The notes under the pieces: model-generated
The model's input: only the letters and a program-made list of their open reading frames with translations
Told to the model about the DNA's origin: nothing
Database searches by the model: none
In this document: one piece after another, positions 6,112-7,335 of the stretch
Numbering within the stretch: position 1 is the stretch's first letter
How the letters are laid out: the number at the start of each line of letters is the position of its first letter
NCBI GenBank assembly: GCA_903970565.1
Contig: CAJCJE010000869.1
Span: 1 to 7,335 of the forward strand
Length of the DNA stretch: 7,335 nt
Direction: 5' to 3'
DNA from: Candidatus Melainabacteria bacterium
GTDB taxonomy: Bacteria; Actinomycetota; Actinomycetes; Mycobacteriales; Pseudonocardiaceae
Program-made: the position numbers and the translations under genes

Positions 6112-7086
6112 TCACCGTGCACGCGTCGGCCCGCCCGGCCTTACTGCTCCACCGAGTCGCGTTTGCGCTTCCTGCGTTTCCTCCGCTTGACCTCGACCCC
6201 GCCCATGAGCGCGAAACCGTTGATGGTCAGCACCGGCGAACCGGGCGGCCCGTAACCGGCACCACGGTGGTCGAAGCCGCCCATGAATCCGAAGCCCTGC
6301 ACCTTCACCGTGATGTCGTCCGGTACGTAGATCTCGATACCGCCCATGAACGCGACCGCCTGGATGGTCGCCTCGGCCTCGGCGAACCGGGCCTCGGTCA
6401 GGTCGAGCGTGCCGCCGCCCATGAACGCGAACGCCGTGTGATAGCGGGGCACCACCCAGTTGCCCTCGCGGTTGAACCCGGACAGCATGGCGAACGACCC
6501 GGTCGCCCCAGGGGTGCCACCGATCCGGTCGCTCGGCAGATTCCGCGGCGCGAGCTGCGACCTGCTTGGCCGCGACCGACCCCTCCCACGGATCGCCGAA
6601 GCACATCGACACATACCCGCGCACGTCCAGCCCCTCGGCACGGGCCCGCGCCACGACCGGCTCGAACATGGCGAACTGCTCGTCAAGAGTCCGGTTGAGA
6701 TTGCGCTTGGCAAACGTTTCCGTGGCGCTGGCGAAGATCGCGATATCCCGCACCCCGGCCGTCAGTGCCCGATTCAGCCCGCGCTCATTGGGCACCAGAA
6801 CCGGATACCGGACCCCCTCGCGCCGGTCGAGTCCATCGAGCAACTGCTCGGCGTCCGCGAGCTGCGGAACCCACCTCGGCGACACGAAGCTGGTCGCTTC
6901 GAGGATGCGCAGGCCGGCATCGGCGAGGCGGCTGAGAAACTCCAGCTTCGTGCCGACCGGCAGCACCGTCTCCTCGTTCTGCAACCCGTCCCGCGCCCCG
7001 ACCTCCCAAATCGTCACCTCAGCCGGCAGATCGCCAGGTCGCGGAGCAGATACCACGGTCGGCAGACCGACATCACGAGCAGTCAC
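6112..7086 (-). pseudogene. Hydroxymethylglutaryl-CoA lyase, 3'-truncated, with out-of-frame tail
   Basis: The intact enzyme cleaves HMG-CoA to acetoacetate and acetyl-CoA in leucine degradation. Homology covers about 7086-6560 (some 175 residues): VTIWEVGARDGLQNE with catalytic Arg32 and Asp33, FLSRLADAGL, EATSFVSPRWVPQLADAEQL, PVLVPNERGLNRAL, IFASATETFAKRNLNRT and GYVSMCFGDPWEG. The family is about 300 residues. Everything after this is missing: the SLGDT strand, the metal-binding HxH pair, and the GGCPYA loop with the active-site Cys. The frame stays open to 6112, but that tail is Arg/Gly/His-rich and is the shadow of the LiaF-like gene. The best start is the GTG at 7086, 8 nt after GGAGGG. 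An ATG at 7107 in the same frame would add seven residues with a poorer RBS. The gene overlaps the upstream regulator by 14 bp. The product cannot be an active lyase. Confidence 0.8.
6141..6559 (-). pseudogene. DUF1707/LiaF-like protein, 5'-truncated
   Basis: About 140 codons of a protein with the C-terminal beta-rich domain found in actinobacterial DUF1707 proteins and in LiaF-type cell-envelope stress proteins. Four similar strand-turn units are seen: AFMGGGTLDL, AFMGGIEIYVPDD, GFMGGFDHRG and ALMGGVEVKRR. Before them stands a GNWVVPRYHTAFAFMGG stretch typical of the family. The protein ends in a strongly basic tail (KRRKRRKRKR). Normally an N-terminal DUF1707 domain of about 50 residues precedes this. 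Here only its apparent last residues remain (QLAPRNLPSD), and directly upstream the DNA encodes HMG-CoA lyase in another frame. I see no plausible start codon with an RBS at the junction. It may be a remnant, or may be translated weakly from an internal codon. It ends 121 bp before deoC. Family membership is fairly sure; loss of function is inference. Confidence 0.7.
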
Positions 7087-7335
7087 TACGGTTACCCTCC
7101 GGCGCATTCGCGATCATGTTGCCCTCTCGATCCGCGTACAGCTCGACCCCCAGCGCGGCGATCAGGTCCCTGGATTGTCCCTCGTCCAGAGCGCAACTCG
7201 CCAACGCTTCGAAGATGCCGCGGTACCCGGCGATCTCGGTAGGCTCCGCCAGGAATTGGCCGGCAAGCTCCTCCTCGATGTACACCACCGGCTTGAACTC
7301 GGCGAATTCCATCAGGACACAGCCACCGGCAGTTC
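7073..7335 (-). CDS. DUF5753 / Scr1-type helix-turn-helix regulator, C-terminal part (5' end outside window)
   Basis: The frame is open from the right edge of the window to the TGA at 7073, giving the last 86 residues. The stretch LMEFAEFKPVVYIEEELAG, then FLAEP.EIAGYR, and ALDEGQSRDLIAALG match the end of DUF5753. That domain follows an N-terminal Xre-type HTH in a large actinomycete family of regulators annotated as Scr1-family or antitoxin-like. The HTH is not visible here. An internal ATG at 7312 is not the start, because the frame and the family match continue upstream of it. These regulators often sit next to a small DUF397 gene, but none is found downstream here; the HMG-CoA lyase remnant follows, overlapping by 14 bp. 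The tail ELYADREGNMIANAPEGN is a little longer than I expect for the family. Confidence 0.75.
   Translation of the reverse strand, partial: TAGGCVLMEFAEFKPVVYIEEELAGQFLAEPTEIAGYRGIFEALASCALDEGQSRDLIAALGVELYADREGNMIANAPEGNRSDCS
7095..7100 (-). promoter_or_regulatory. Ribosome binding site setting the GTG start of the lyase remnant
   Basis: GGAGGG on the - strand lies 8 nt before GTG at 7086 and inside the 3' end of the regulator gene. It favours 7086 over the ATG at 7107. Confidence 0.6.

Noticed and set aside
6108..6118. ACGGT-C-ACCGT inverted repeat between the LiaF-like gene and deoC
   Set aside because: The 5-bp arms are too short to separate from chance in GC-rich DNA.

Overview
The window is high-GC DNA, roughly two-thirds G+C by eye, with GC-rich codon choice. 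It most likely comes from an actinomycete, perhaps a member of Pseudonocardiales, Nocardiales or Streptomycetales. The signs are a DUF5753 (Scr1-type) regulator tail, a DUF1707/LiaF-like protein, a long actinobacterial-type DeoC followed by two aldehyde dehydrogenase genes, and very rare TTA codons. The genus is inference. I see no tRNA, rRNA, CRISPR array, insertion sequence or phage gene.

Left third (1-2636, + strand): the 3' part of an ABC transporter ATPase gene, followed by two tandem paralogous membrane permease genes. Both permeases have six predicted membrane segments, and a large outer loop carrying two cysteines. Together they look like one exporter of unknown substrate, with a possible permease heterodimer. 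A perfect 13-bp inverted repeat in the 82-bp convergent gap (2637-2718) is a good candidate for a terminator serving both sides.

Middle (2719-6019, - strand, read right to left): deoC (deoxyribose-phosphate aldolase), a complete NAD(P)-dependent aldehyde dehydrogenase gene 6 bp downstream, then an 8-bp-overlapping gene for a half-length aldehyde dehydrogenase homologue without catalytic residues. This reads as one operon. DeoC splits deoxyribose 5-phosphate into acetaldehyde and glyceraldehyde 3-phosphate, and the dehydrogenase could oxidise the acetaldehyde. The full domain plus dead half-domain matches the architecture of ALDH16, here as two translationally coupled genes. deoC itself looks leaderless: a -10-like hexamer lies 7 nt before its ATG and there is no Shine-Dalgarno sequence.

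Right part (6020-7335, - strand): the 3' end of a DUF5753 regulator gene overlaps the start of an HMG-CoA lyase gene. The lyase is cut off after about 60% of its length and runs out of frame into the 3' part of a DUF1707/LiaF-like gene that has lost most of its own N-terminal domain. The simplest reading is a deletion (or assembly collapse) that joined two colinear genes near position 6560. The 121-bp gap 6020-6140 holds the proposed deoC promoter and a near-perfect 13-bp palindrome.

The window does not contain an obviously new multi-gene system. The strongest leads are the split ALDH16-like pair behind deoC and the lyase/LiaF-like junction.
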